A stretch of DNA of 64,000 bases from Rhodospirillaceae bacterium (GTDB lineage Bacteria; Pseudomonadota; Alphaproteobacteria; UBA8366; Aestuariispiraceae): contig PAQY01000007.1 of assembly GCA_002709955.1 (NCBI GenBank), positions 236,331 to 300,330 of the forward strand, read 5' to 3'. A program made the position numbers and the translations under genes. The stretch's first letter is position 1, and the number at the start of each line of letters is the position of its first letter. Positions 27,601 to 35,357 of this stretch are shown here, in pieces. The notes under the pieces are model-generated. The model searched no databases. It was not told where the DNA came from and saw only the letters and a program-made list of their open reading frames with translations.

Positions 27601-29621
27601 ATATCGGCGCTGATATTGCCGATCCACCGAATGAGCCGGGCCTGGTGGCGCTGTATAATTTTGAAGGATCGTTTAACGGCGAAGTTCCGGACCAGACCGG
27701 CAACAGCAACCCCGTTGTTCTGAGCGCCGGCAGCAGCATCGTTCCCTTGTTGACCGTTGCAGAGGGTGAGGTGGCAAATAGTTCACTGCTGGCCAGTGAC
27801 GGGAATGGCGATCCGCTCAGCTATTCTGTGCTGAATAATGCCAGCAATGGATTTGTTGTGGTCAATCCGGACGGTACTTTTGCCTATACCCCCAATCCCA
27901 ACTATGTCGGGGGGGATGAATTCACCCTGCAGGTATCAGATGGTCAGGGCGGCGTCACAAATCAGCAGATCGCAGTGAATGTCGCCGCTCCTGCGATCAA
28001 TACACCACCGATCGGACATGGTGCCGGTGCCGCACCCAGTGCAAACTTTACCGGTGCCGACAGCTATGTCGATGTGCCCCCCTCGCTGGTCAATGGAATG
28101 ACAGAAGGGACCATCGAATCCTGGGTCTATCTGGATAGCAACACCCAGGCGCGGATATTCTCCCAACAGGCGAATTTCACCAATACGATGGCACTTTTGT
28201 CTGTGGAAAACGGCGCGGTAACCTACAAATCCCATAACGGCAGCGGAACCATCACCAGCGCGACGCCATTGAGTACCGGAGAGTGGCACCATATTGCGGT
28301 AACTTTCACTGCGGCTGAGGCAAATCTGTACATTGATGGACAACATGATGTGACCCTTGCCGGTTCTGGCGGAACAGGATTTTCGATCCCGTCGGTTACG
28401 GAATCTTTGGTGAATAATGCTTCCATCGGGGCTCTTATCTGGGATGGTGGACAGCAGTACATGGATGGTCAATTGGCTGAATTCCGCATCTGGGACACGG
28501 CAAGAACCGGCCAGCAGATTGCGGATAATTATCTGGTTCAGGCCGATGGGTCCGAAGCGGGGCTGCGTGCGTTATATGATTTCTCGGACCCGATCACGAA
28601 TGGTGCACCGGTCACCGATCAGGCGGGAACGTTTAATGGGATATCCCATAATGTAGAGTCCGACATTGCCTCTATCCCCGGCTTTGGCGATAGCGTTGAT
28701 TCGCAGAATGCCTTTGCCTTTGATGGAACCAATGCGGTTTATGTTGATCATAACGCCGCCCTGGATCCCGGCCATGGCAGCCTGACTGTGGAAGCCTGGT
28801 TCTATTGGGCCGGGTCGGCTGCGACCAACGATCTGGATTACCTTGTTTCCAAGGGGAATACGCAAAATTCCGATGATATCGGCTATTCCATCCTGATCAG
28901 CGATGACACGTTGCTGGTGCGCACCGCGACGGTTGATGGCGGCAGCAAGGGCGAATCCGGAATTTCCCTGGCTGGCCTGAATGAGGGCTGGCACCATGTT
29001 GCCATGGTCATTGATCAGTCCAATCCGACCAGCGAAATCCGGGGGTATCTGGACGGGGATGGATCGGGCTGGAGCACCGAGCCTGGTTACTCCAGCACAT
29101 TCAACAATGGCGCAATCAATACCGCAGAACCCTTGGCCTTTGGCACGCGAAGCGATGGGCTGGGCGATAGTTATGAAGGGGCATTGGATGATGTCCGTAT
29201 TTGGAACACGGCGCGCAGTGAGGCAGAGATTCAACAATCCATGACACGGGAATTGACGGGTGGGGAAAATGGCCTTGTCGGCTATTGGACCTTTAATGAC
29301 AATTCCGGCAATACCGTTCTGGATAGCACCGTCAATGGTATCCACGGGACGGTGACCGGGGATGATGGTCGTGAAAATATGGTGGATTTCTCCGTCAACA
29401 GCGCTGGGAACTATAAGGGCTTGCTGTTGGGCGGCGATGTGGATGGGGATAATCTGTCCTATGCAATCGCGGCTGGGCCGGATCATGGGTCGTTGAATCT
29501 GGATGGCAATACCTTTGTTTATTCTCACGATGGGTCTGGGACGGGACACGACACCTTCACGGTGGAGATTTCTGACGGAACGGATACAATAACCCAGCAT
29601 ATTGACGTGACGGTTGTCTAA
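21690..29621 (+). CDS. Giant type I-secreted surface adhesin: Ala-rich repeats, cadherin-like and LamG-like modules
   Basis: 2643 residues with no Sec signal, fitting export by the system just upstream. Approximate order: 20-485 Ala-rich helical repeats; 486-745 low-complexity Gln/Thr/Gly/Pro linker; 748-1187 four Ig/cadherin-like repeats with VTGTNDVP-type ends; 1193-1355 a beta-sandwich starting NENFESGANGWSDTTV; 1356-1466 cadherin-like; 1475-1680 LamG-like; 1690-1798 cadherin-like; 1811-1995, 2110-2300 and 2335-2540 LamG-like (recurring DDAWHHLALTF and EWHHIAVTF, DGLRIWN, DDLRVWN and DDVRIWN); 2575-2643 a last short cadherin-like module ending ITQHIDVTVV. DxDxDG-type calcium sites are frequent. 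No GGxGxDxUx nonapeptides are seen. Role inferred: cell-surface attachment. Confidence 0.9.
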   Translation: MADTIEDVQAQGGATGIAGLPADVFDTLLIAISAGENVEEALSAVRESMREAALNAGATDVAADQAADVFIETFQSEIFLSNRAPSDAVEYAEQAMQQSIDTFDAAQVQSPADALLAAIASGQGVEEAVSRVVGDMIANGDAPQEPAAIEAAFLSELQDALAQGNSPQAALDSASVAAEAQLTSQQQASVPVENSILSSLANGDNVGDALSDAARLAGGDANAFADNLEAALSQGMGADDALDDATQAATDTAAAKQAGEVDLDAAGRLAQSLAQGENVANALQEAGGGEAFAEALEQSLAAGNDAGQALADADNAQQQQDANANAQSVPLSAADKLAAALANGADAETLAQLSGNSDFADALEQSLASGESPDNAMNDAQQAAQEAAAVAQAQDVPLSPADQLAASLASGDNVDDAMANAGQGDAFGEELISSLADGQAPGDALAGAADAQQAADTTSQNQSVPSDPAATALAQGGDAAKDVNLAQAVADATGTTGGETSDQGSQTQAGQEPAGQEPAGQPQTADGAATGDTGTSQPAASTTADASGPQSGGNTGPATSQQADTEQAAPQETQQQVAADNANAGTGEDASDPQTESDTAESVEQVAQGPGEGQNTTAATGDDEATGEGVTETIQVADAGTGTEEQGNTQNQTEAPAPEGGGSDLPTDEEIAALQEIASAAGGNTNTNNPSPRGPSFENNLNPGPFGNTTPSYTPSSFGPSTTTTPTRTTSQPTSPDTGPTQTTTPVNLNPIVTSDTGAGTENQTLSLSVLSNDTDPDGQPLTITAASVPPGKGTVQIAGSVVTFNPGTDFDDLDAGDTENITISYTVSDGVGGSASSTVSVVVTGTNDVPEIVLADSTVTGAATEATDNAGPVDPALVAAGELKFIDVDADGTHTVNVTPSFGVLGGLTAAITTPAVGATGTVAWDYTVPEGSFDYLAAGETATEVFRVTVTDDQGTTAFQDITVTITGTNDSPIAVADVSSTSENSIKTIDVVANDTDVDNATASLTLTEASVAPGQGTVSIVGNQIQYDPGTDFESLAVGQHKVVQISYTVKDPGGLTSVSTVDVTVNGSNDAPLVAGPIAVAPITEDSGSLTIDLLAGASDIDDGTNLDTASVAVTSDDGHIVSFSIDNDTGQLTINSGQFGYLDDGEQVALSVTYNVVDGDGASVPNTASVVVTGANDAPRFVTTGVTITNENFESGANGWSDTTVTSVDGLTQFLGNFGQGGATEKTFIIPNGANGASFSFDFYEMDSWDNEPFTVSINGNPILQKAFGQDGDQSDANFTLKTLEDEDLGLAPFNDQVYGVRFSLNAAQLAAFPDDGLGNKIVTLGFSSTLNQEIGDESWGVDNLRISTNVDANAAGFEDTTIAINGLKVGDVDGDSLTVTVDVPDGLLNLTDGGAGATLQNSGSTSVTVSGTAAQINSALATLTYTPEDNANGLVPVSLSVNDGTVTTNSSFDIIVAPIEDATVISAPEVLEVTGVGSNGDDASFSFAVAENFNTFPTTQGTVEFWLKTADQSGAVASYAVPGSPNELWITLTGGDIQIWMNNTNLETITTANVTDDAWHHLALTFGPNGGDTVLYVDGNPVATLPATAALEAGGTLVLGADQDAVGGDFQSSQALDGQIDGLRIWNSVRSQAEINAAMGQELDASSNPDLIADYSMDGTLVSAVEGAPDLVLNNASLTSGGIDAISGLEDQPISLADINIANVDGDVLTVTLTSAQGSVSANAGGGGAFIVPSGNGVTITGLAADVRAAMDTASFTGDPGFFGTANVDIAVNDGGATPVVSTVAVQVQETPNVAPIVTAVQNSTGALIQDGVDSKSTIAHSAALDFGGATPMSVELRIKTSDDVNRLQTLFDKSDTNVVDSSPFRLHMADGAIRVWNVSVEPSTPAVLQPNTWYDIGVTYDGANLKIYIDGILMSDAPFTMGPANNSPWNIGDDHMGSRDFQGLIDDLRVWNVALSEGDIQSHIGADIADPPNEPGLVALYNFEGSFNGEVPDQTGNSNPVVLSAGSSIVPLLTVAEGEVANSSLLASDGNGDPLSYSVLNNASNGFVVVNPDGTFAYTPNPNYVGGDEFTLQVSDGQGGVTNQQIAVNVAAPAINTPPIGHGAGAAPSANFTGADSYVDVPPSLVNGMTEGTIESWVYLDSNTQARIFSQQANFTNTMALLSVENGAVTYKSHNGSGTITSATPLSTGEWHHIAVTFTAAEANLYIDGQHDVTLAGSGGTGFSIPSVTESLVNNASIGALIWDGGQQYMDGQLAEFRIWDTARTGQQIADNYLVQADGSEAGLRALYDFSDPITNGAPVTDQAGTFNGISHNVESDIASIPGFGDSVDSQNAFAFDGTNAVYVDHNAALDPGHGSLTVEAWFYWAGSAATNDLDYLVSKGNTQNSDDIGYSILISDDTLLVRTATVDGGSKGESGISLAGLNEGWHHVAMVIDQSNPTSEIRGYLDGDGSGWSTEPGYSSTFNNGAINTAEPLAFGTRSDGLGDSYEGALDDVRIWNTARSEAEIQQSMTRELTGGENGLVGYWTFNDNSGNTVLDSTVNGIHGTVTGDDGRENMVDFSVNSAGNYKGLLLGGDVDGDNLSYAIAAGPDHGSLNLDGNTFVYSHDGSGTGHDTFTVEISDGTDTITQHIDVTVV
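21747..23144 (+). repeat. Degenerate repeats of about 65-85 residues in the adhesin N-terminus
   Basis: At least five copies of a two-part helical unit: an LAxSLAxGxNVxxA half followed by an FAxxLExSLAxGxxxxxAL half, often ending in an Ala/Gln-rich spacer and VPLSxADxLA. Copies start near residues 110, 195, 267, 336 and 403. No known domain name comes to mind. Confidence 0.75.
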
Positions 29622-29645
29622 AACGGGCTCCAAGGTAAAATTGGG

Positions 29646-29680
29646 CCCCAGCCATCGCGGCGCAATTGGGGTTTCTTTTT
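29646..29680 (+). terminator. Putative terminator after the adhesin gene
   Basis: CCCCA (29646-29650) pairs with TGGGG (29667-29671) around a GC-rich loop and is followed by TTTCTTTTT. The stem is short, so termination may be partial, leaving some read-through into the channel fusion gene. Confidence 0.5.
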
Positions 29681-29734
29681 AGGGGCGGGCTCGTGTTTCA
29701 ATCAGTATGGCGGACGGTTTTCGGCAATTGGCCG

Positions 29735-32700
29735 ATGACCAAGCGGAATATGTTCCTGGTGATCTTGCTGGCGATGGCCACGATTGCAGGGGTGTTTTCC
29801 TTGATCACACGGGTCACTGTTCTGGACCTGGATTACAATAATCCGTTTCGCCTGGCGGTGGTTGGCCCGATGGAAGGGCCCGATGCAGCCATTGGCGCGA
29901 CCATGGTGCGCGGCGCAGAACTGGCCGCGGATCTGGTCAATGAAGCCGGCGGGATCCGGGGGCGCGCCGTCGTGGTTGAAGGCATAAACGACGGCAATAC
30001 TGTCGCCGACGCCGCCACCGCCGCCCGCAATATTGCGGCGCGCACGGATGTCGTTGCGGTGATTGGGCATTGGAGCCCGGGGGCAACCGCGGCTGCAGAA
30101 CCAATCTATGAAGCCGCGGGCGTGCCGATGATATCCACCGCACCAACGACGATGCGGACCAATTCGGCACCAGACACCCAATGGGTTTTTCACACTGTCT
30201 ATGATGAACTGTCCCAGACTCGCTTCCTGGCGAATTATCTGCGCAATGTGATCGGCCAGGAAACAGTATCGATCATTCATGAAGATACCGCGCGCGGGCG
30301 CATGCTGGCAGAGGCCTTTGACGCCACCTATCGACGCTTTGGGACCAAGGTTCTTAATTTCTGGGCATATGACCCGGATGATCTGGACGCCCTGTCAGAT
30401 CGTGCGACAGCCATTGCCCAAGAAATGCGCGACAAGAAACTGACCGGTGACATTTTCGTTCAGGGCGGTGCGCCCCAGGCGGCGCGGATCGTGACAGGGC
30501 TGCGGCAGGGTCGTGTCCGCAATGGCATTGTCGGCCTTTCCAACATGGCCACCGCCGCCTTTGTCTCCGAAGTTCAATCAATCCTGCCGGACGGGGAGCC
30601 CGCCGCATCCATTACCAATGGCATCTTTGTCACGACCCCGCTGTTGTTCGATACAGCGACTGAAGTTGCGCAGAACTTCCGAACGGATCATTTAACGCAG
30701 TATGGCACCGCCCCTGATTGGGTCGCGGCCTTCTCCTATGATGCAGCCCGGTTGGCCGTCGATGGCATCATCGCAGATATTGGGCAGAACCCGTCTGATG
30801 AAATCCCGGCGGATGCAGCGGATATCGGGGCATTGCGGGGGGCGGTCCGGGATTTCCTGGCGGGTCTGGATCATCCGGAACGCAGCCACCGTGTTGTCGC
30901 CGGGGAACGGTATTTTGGAAAGAATGGGGAAAACACAACCAGTGTTCAGATTGGTTTGTATAACGGGTCCAGCATGATCTCTGCTTTGACCCAGTTACAG
31001 CCCATTCTAGAACGCGGCGTGACCGGTTTTCTGGATCTGGTTCAGGACGGCAAGGTTCTGTATGTGAATGACAAATTCATGTATAAAACCAATGTCGTCT
31101 ATACTGGCGTTCAATTGCTGAATGTGGAGCCGGTTCGGGAAGGGCCCAGCGATGATCAGCAGATATTGGAAGATCGATATAAAATCGATTTCCTGATCTG
31201 GTTCAGATATCGCGGTGATTTTGAACCCCAGGATATCATTTTCTTGAATGCGGTTGAACCGATCACATTGACCGACCCGGACAAGACAGGCCTGGATGGC
31301 GATCTTAAATATGTATCCTATCGTGTGTCTGGGCAGTTCAAGACAGAGTTTTCCAATATAAAACATCCCTATGGCACGGTTCTGGCCGGGCTGGGATTCC
31401 ATCATCGTCTGCTCAGTCGCAACAACCTAATGTATGTGACCGATGTATTGGGCATGGGACTGGTCAAGACGCGCAGTGACGTCCAGCCACTGGCGGTCAG
31501 CAATTCCACTGGCGATGGTGAAGCAGGTTTGCAGGACGAGGCGTCAGATTGGCTGTCCTGGCTTGGTATTGATGCATCAACCCTGGATCTTGCCGCCGTG
31601 TTTGGTGAGGGGCCCAGTGGCGACCCATTGCTGGACGGTCTGCAATCCCGTCGTGTTTTTGCCAGCCTGCCGGATTGGGTGCCAGAGCGCAGCTGGATTT
31701 CGCAGGAAGTATATCAGGGCACCGGTGAAGGCGACCCCGCCTTTGTTGGCTTTGGAAAGCAGGCGGCGGAGTTTACGCGCATTGATCTGGGGGTCATTCT
31801 GGGACCGGCGGGCCTGGATCCTGCTGATGCCATTCCCTATAACTGGTTTGTCTATTTGTTCATATTTGCAGTCGTTGCGCTGTTATTCGCAGCCATTATG
31901 GACCGCAAGGACCGGGGTCAGTTCTGGCGGTTCCAGACCTTGGGCATTCGGGTGATTGGCTGGCCGGTTCTATTGATTTCTGCGGGGACCCTATTGTTGG
32001 ATTACTCCGCGCAATCGCTGCCGGATGCGGTTACCGATGGCATTGTGCTGTTCATCGACTGCCTGTGGTGGTTGATCCCGGCGCGCCTTCTGGTCATCAG
32101 TCTGGAACGATTTGTCTGGGTCCCGATAGAGGAGCGGTCAGGTCGCCGTATTCCCAATGTTGTGCGCCTGTTTGGGGCGGGTACGATCTATCTGCTGGCC
32201 ATCTTTGGTGTCATCGCCTTTGTTTTTGATCAGCAACTGACCAGCCTGCTGGCGACATCAGGCTTGCTGGCCATGATCATCGGTCTGGCAATTCAGGCCA
32301 ACATCGCCAACATCTTTTCCGGGATTGTGTTGAATATTGAACGCCCCTTTAAGGTTGGCGATTGGGTGATGGTCGGGGATATGATCGGGCTGGTCACCGA
32401 TATTACCTGGCGCACGATGCGCCTCAGCACCCGGGATGGCTATAATGTCAGCATTCCAAACGGTCAGGTCTCTGAATCCCTTATTCAGAATTTCTCCACC
32501 GGCGATATGGTCCGGTTCAGTGCTGAATTCTTTGTGCCGGAACGGTATCGACCAGATGAGGTTGAACGCTCGATCAAGGCAGCGGAACAGCCGGTTCGGG
32601 ATAAATTGGTGGAAGCCCTGGGCCGCAATGATGCGCTGGATATGTACACTTGGCGCTATGATGGCGTGAAGGTGTTCGAGTTAGGCTTGTTCCATCGATA

Positions 32701-32899
32701 TCGCGTGGATTTCTGGATCGATGAATATGATGATTTTGAAATCGTGCGCGACACGGTATATGCCGTTGTCTTTGATCAATTCTGTATCGATGGAATAGAA
32801 CAAGGCCCAGCCCCCACTGAAATTGCGCTGTTGCGGCAGGACAAGTCGGATGCCTTACCTGCTGGACGCACAATCACTGCAGGGGGTTCCGCAGAATAG
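29735..32899 (+). CDS. Fusion of periplasmic ligand-binding domain, Cys-loop-receptor-like domain and MscS channel
   Basis: 1054 residues from the ATG at 29735; a GTG at 29693 is an alternative. One membrane anchor (6-27) is followed by a branched-chain amino-acid-type periplasmic binding fold (about 39-417; AVVGPMEGPDAAIGATMVRG, VVAVIGHWSPGATAAAEPIY). Residues about 477-692 resemble the extracellular domain of pentameric ligand-gated channels: DFLIWFRYRGDF, YRVSGQFKTEF, HPYGTVLAGLGF, FTRIDLGVIL. Four membrane segments (about 703-832) precede an MscS pore helix and beta domain (LLAMIIGLAIQANIANIFSG, FKVGDWVMVGD, SIPNGQVSES). Architecture suggests an inner-membrane channel gated by a periplasmic ligand; that is inference. 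It lies 113 bases after the adhesin gene and converges on a methyltransferase gene. Confidence 0.85.
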   Translation: MTKRNMFLVILLAMATIAGVFSLITRVTVLDLDYNNPFRLAVVGPMEGPDAAIGATMVRGAELAADLVNEAGGIRGRAVVVEGINDGNTVADAATAARNIAARTDVVAVIGHWSPGATAAAEPIYEAAGVPMISTAPTTMRTNSAPDTQWVFHTVYDELSQTRFLANYLRNVIGQETVSIIHEDTARGRMLAEAFDATYRRFGTKVLNFWAYDPDDLDALSDRATAIAQEMRDKKLTGDIFVQGGAPQAARIVTGLRQGRVRNGIVGLSNMATAAFVSEVQSILPDGEPAASITNGIFVTTPLLFDTATEVAQNFRTDHLTQYGTAPDWVAAFSYDAARLAVDGIIADIGQNPSDEIPADAADIGALRGAVRDFLAGLDHPERSHRVVAGERYFGKNGENTTSVQIGLYNGSSMISALTQLQPILERGVTGFLDLVQDGKVLYVNDKFMYKTNVVYTGVQLLNVEPVREGPSDDQQILEDRYKIDFLIWFRYRGDFEPQDIIFLNAVEPITLTDPDKTGLDGDLKYVSYRVSGQFKTEFSNIKHPYGTVLAGLGFHHRLLSRNNLMYVTDVLGMGLVKTRSDVQPLAVSNSTGDGEAGLQDEASDWLSWLGIDASTLDLAAVFGEGPSGDPLLDGLQSRRVFASLPDWVPERSWISQEVYQGTGEGDPAFVGFGKQAAEFTRIDLGVILGPAGLDPADAIPYNWFVYLFIFAVVALLFAAIMDRKDRGQFWRFQTLGIRVIGWPVLLISAGTLLLDYSAQSLPDAVTDGIVLFIDCLWWLIPARLLVISLERFVWVPIEERSGRRIPNVVRLFGAGTIYLLAIFGVIAFVFDQQLTSLLATSGLLAMIIGLAIQANIANIFSGIVLNIERPFKVGDWVMVGDMIGLVTDITWRTMRLSTRDGYNVSIPNGQVSESLIQNFSTGDMVRFSAEFFVPERYRPDEVERSIKAAEQPVRDKLVEALGRNDALDMYTWRYDGVKVFELGLFHRYRVDFWIDEYDDFEIVRDTVYAVVFDQFCIDGIEQGPAPTEIALLRQDKSDALPAGRTITAGGSAE

Positions 32900-32909
32900 C
32901 GTCAAAGGA

Positions 32910-33956
32910 TCAGGATACCCGGTTGGGTTTGTCAAAGGTAACGATACGGGCAAAGAAGGCGCGGCGCGTGTTATGATGGCGCAAGCCTGATTCAATTCCC
33001 AACTGTTCCAGCGGGTCGCGGATATAGTCGCTGTAATAGGGTTCATGGAACGCCATGGGAAAACGATCCAGCAGTTTGTCATAAGCGCCATGATCGCCAA
33101 CCTGTATGGAATCGACGATAACCAGACGCCCACCTGGTTTCAGGACGCGCGCCATTTCCGCCATGACACGACGGCGGATCTTGCGCGGCAGTTCATGAAA
33201 CAGAAAAATACAGGTCATCAGGTCTGGACCCGCATCATCCGCCAGGGGTAATTGCTCCCCTTTGCCCAGCACCATGGAAAACGCACCGGGCCAGCGCCGC
33301 AGGTTGCGCCGTGCCTTTTGCAGATAGTTCTCGCTCATATCCAGGCCCATGACGCGCAGGGCGGGATGGGCGCGTTTGGCATCGTGCAGGAACCGGGCGG
33401 TGCCACAGCCGATATCCATCAATTGGCGGCCTTCCGCCCCATGGACGCGCAGCCAATCGCCGATCGGGACAAGGGCCTGCCGCCGCATTGCATCGGCACC
33501 GCCTGTGAAAAGAACTTCGACCTGATGGTCATACAGGGCGGCGCTGTCATCGGTCAGCCACCCGCCGGATTGATAGTGGAAGTTCTGCATGTAATAGCGG
33601 GGGCGGCGGGCCGTGGTGACATCGTGAAAAACATCATCATTGGCCTTCAATCGCCGCCGAAGATTGACCGCGGGGACATCTTTTATAAACCGGGCGGCAT
33701 TGCGCAGCATCTTGATTGGCGACGCGATGATATCTGCGGGGGGTGGGTAATAACCGTTTTCCACATTCTGCCAGTCCTGGCGCTGCAAACCGCGCAGGTC
33801 TTTCAGGATCAGGGGCCAGCCAGGCAGTGTTCCAGGCGCAGGGGCGGGACCATCAAGCGGGGGGGCCAGGCGTTGCGCCAGACTGTATTGCGCGCCGAAC
33901 CACAAGGTCCGTGACGTCTGCGCCGCCCCAAACAGGGCACGACCGAATAATGACAT
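32910..33956 (-). CDS. SAM-dependent methyltransferase
   Basis: 348 residues from the ATG at 33956, preceded by GGGGAGACGG; the frame is open to 34085 but the added residues look non-coding. A class I methyltransferase core lies in the second half: LMDIGCGTARFLHDA, MGLDMSENYL, DLMTCIFLFHELP and ARVLKPGGRLVIVDS. The first 150 or so residues are family-specific and include PRYYMQNFHYQSGGWLTDDSA. The substrate is unknown. It is monocistronic, convergent with the channel fusion gene (stops 10 bases apart). Confidence 0.82.
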   Translation of the reverse strand: MSLFGRALFGAAQTSRTLWFGAQYSLAQRLAPPLDGPAPAPGTLPGWPLILKDLRGLQRQDWQNVENGYYPPPADIIASPIKMLRNAARFIKDVPAVNLRRRLKANDDVFHDVTTARRPRYYMQNFHYQSGGWLTDDSAALYDHQVEVLFTGGADAMRRQALVPIGDWLRVHGAEGRQLMDIGCGTARFLHDAKRAHPALRVMGLDMSENYLQKARRNLRRWPGAFSMVLGKGEQLPLADDAGPDLMTCIFLFHELPRKIRRRVMAEMARVLKPGGRLVIVDSIQVGDHGAYDKLLDRFPMAFHEPYYSDYIRDPLEQLGIESGLRHHNTRRAFFARIVTFDKPNRVS

Positions 33957-34112
33957 ATGCCGTCTCCCCAAAAACACATTGAATAAGGATATGGGGCGGA
34001 ATGATGCGGGCTCAATCGCTATTCTGCGACAAAAGCGCACCGGTAATGCTTTTAACCTGTGCTTTGATCGGGTAGAGAGTCGCAAATTCAGTATAATCAG
34101 GAAGGGTTACCC

Positions 34113-35300
34113 GTGTTCAAGACGCTCGACGATTTTGATTTCGATGGAAAAATTGCTTTGGTGCGCGCGGACCTGAATGTCCCGATGCGGGGGGATACCG
34201 TCAGTGACGCGACCCGCATTGAACGCCTGCGTGATACCGTTGATACATTGATTGAGCGTGGCGCGCGTGTGGTTCTGATGTCGCATTTTGACCGGCCCAA
34301 AGGGAAGCCTGTCCCGGAAATGTCGCTGGGGCCAATTGCCAAGTCCGTGGGGAAGGTTCTGGGGCGGTCTGTTACTTTTGCAACAGATTGTATCGGCAGC
34401 ACCGCAAAAACCGCGATCGACAGCATCTCCCAGGATGGTATCGTCGTTCTAGAGAACCTGCGCTTTCATCCTGGCGAAGAAGCGAATGATTTGGAATTTG
34501 CCAAGGAACTGGCCGACCTGGGCGATGTTTATGTAAACGACGCTTTCTCTGCAGCGCATCGCGCCCATGCGTCTACAGTCGCTATTGCCACGCTTTTGCC
34601 AGCCCTGGCAGGCCGCAATATGCAAAAGGAACTGGAAGCGCTGGAATCAGCCCTTGGCAATCCGGAACGCCCGGTGGCTGCCATTGTTGGCGGTGCGAAA
34701 GTGTCCACCAAGCTTGCTGTCCTGGAGCATTTGGTGGAACGGGTCGATCTGTTGATTATCGGCGGGGGCATGGCCAACACATTCCTGTATGCGATGGGCA
34801 AAGACATCGCCAAAAGCCTGTGCGAGAAAGACCTGGCTGATGTCGCACGGGGCATTTTGGCGCGCGCGGATGCGGCTGGATGCCGGATTGGCCTGCCCCA
34901 TGATGTCACGGTAGCCTCAGAATTTGCGTCCGGCGCAGCGTCGGAATCCGTCGCATTAGATGCGGTTCAGGCCCATAAAATGATTCTGGATATCGGGCCG
35001 GAAACAGCAGACGCGCTGGCGGCAGAATTGGAATCCTGCAAGACCTTGATCTGGAACGGTCCGATGGGGGCGTTTGAAATTCCGCCTTTTGATGCCGGGA
35101 CTGTGGCGCTGGCAAGGAAGGCCGCAGAATTGACGGCGGCTGGAAAGTTGATTTCCGTAGCAGGCGGGGGTGATACGGTCGCTGCCTTGATGGCGGCCGG
35201 TGTGGCGGACAAGTTCACTTACGTCTCAACGGCGGGCGGGGCCTTCCTGGAATGGATGGAAGGGCGCGATCTGCCGGGTGTGTCGGTCTTGAAGCAATAA
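34113..35300 (+). CDS. pgk: Phosphoglycerate kinase
   Basis: 395 residues, normal length. GTG start at 34113 with AGGAAGGG upstream. Family blocks are complete: [61 protein letters not shown] and GGGDTVAAL. It transfers phosphate from 1,3-bisphosphoglycerate to ADP in glycolysis, and the reverse in gluconeogenesis. Neither gap nor fba is adjacent, so it is outside the usual glycolytic cluster. A sugar dehydrogenase gene follows after 57 bases. Confidence 0.98.
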   Translation: MFKTLDDFDFDGKIALVRADLNVPMRGDTVSDATRIERLRDTVDTLIERGARVVLMSHFDRPKGKPVPEMSLGPIAKSVGKVLGRSVTFATDCIGSTAKTAIDSISQDGIVVLENLRFHPGEEANDLEFAKELADLGDVYVNDAFSAAHRAHASTVAIATLLPALAGRNMQKELEALESALGNPERPVAAIVGGAKVSTKLAVLEHLVERVDLLIIGGGMANTFLYAMGKDIAKSLCEKDLADVARGILARADAAGCRIGLPHDVTVASEFASGAASESVALDAVQAHKMILDIGPETADALAAELESCKTLIWNGPMGAFEIPPFDAGTVALARKAAELTAAGKLISVAGGGDTVAALMAAGVADKFTYVSTAGGAFLEWMEGRDLPGVSVLKQ

Positions 35301-35357
35301 AATTCAGCCCCATTCTGTTTGTAGGACCAGTACAGACGAATGGAATGGGAGATTGAC

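Noticed and set aside
28692..29621. RTX calcium-binding nonapeptides at the adhesin C-terminus
   Set aside because: DVDGDN-type calcium loops occur, but no tandem GGxGxDxUx repeats are present.
28572..29633. Long antisense frame (353 codons) at the adhesin 3' end
   Set aside because: Same reason: it mirrors LamG-coding sequence and has low-complexity Ile/Gly/Arg composition.
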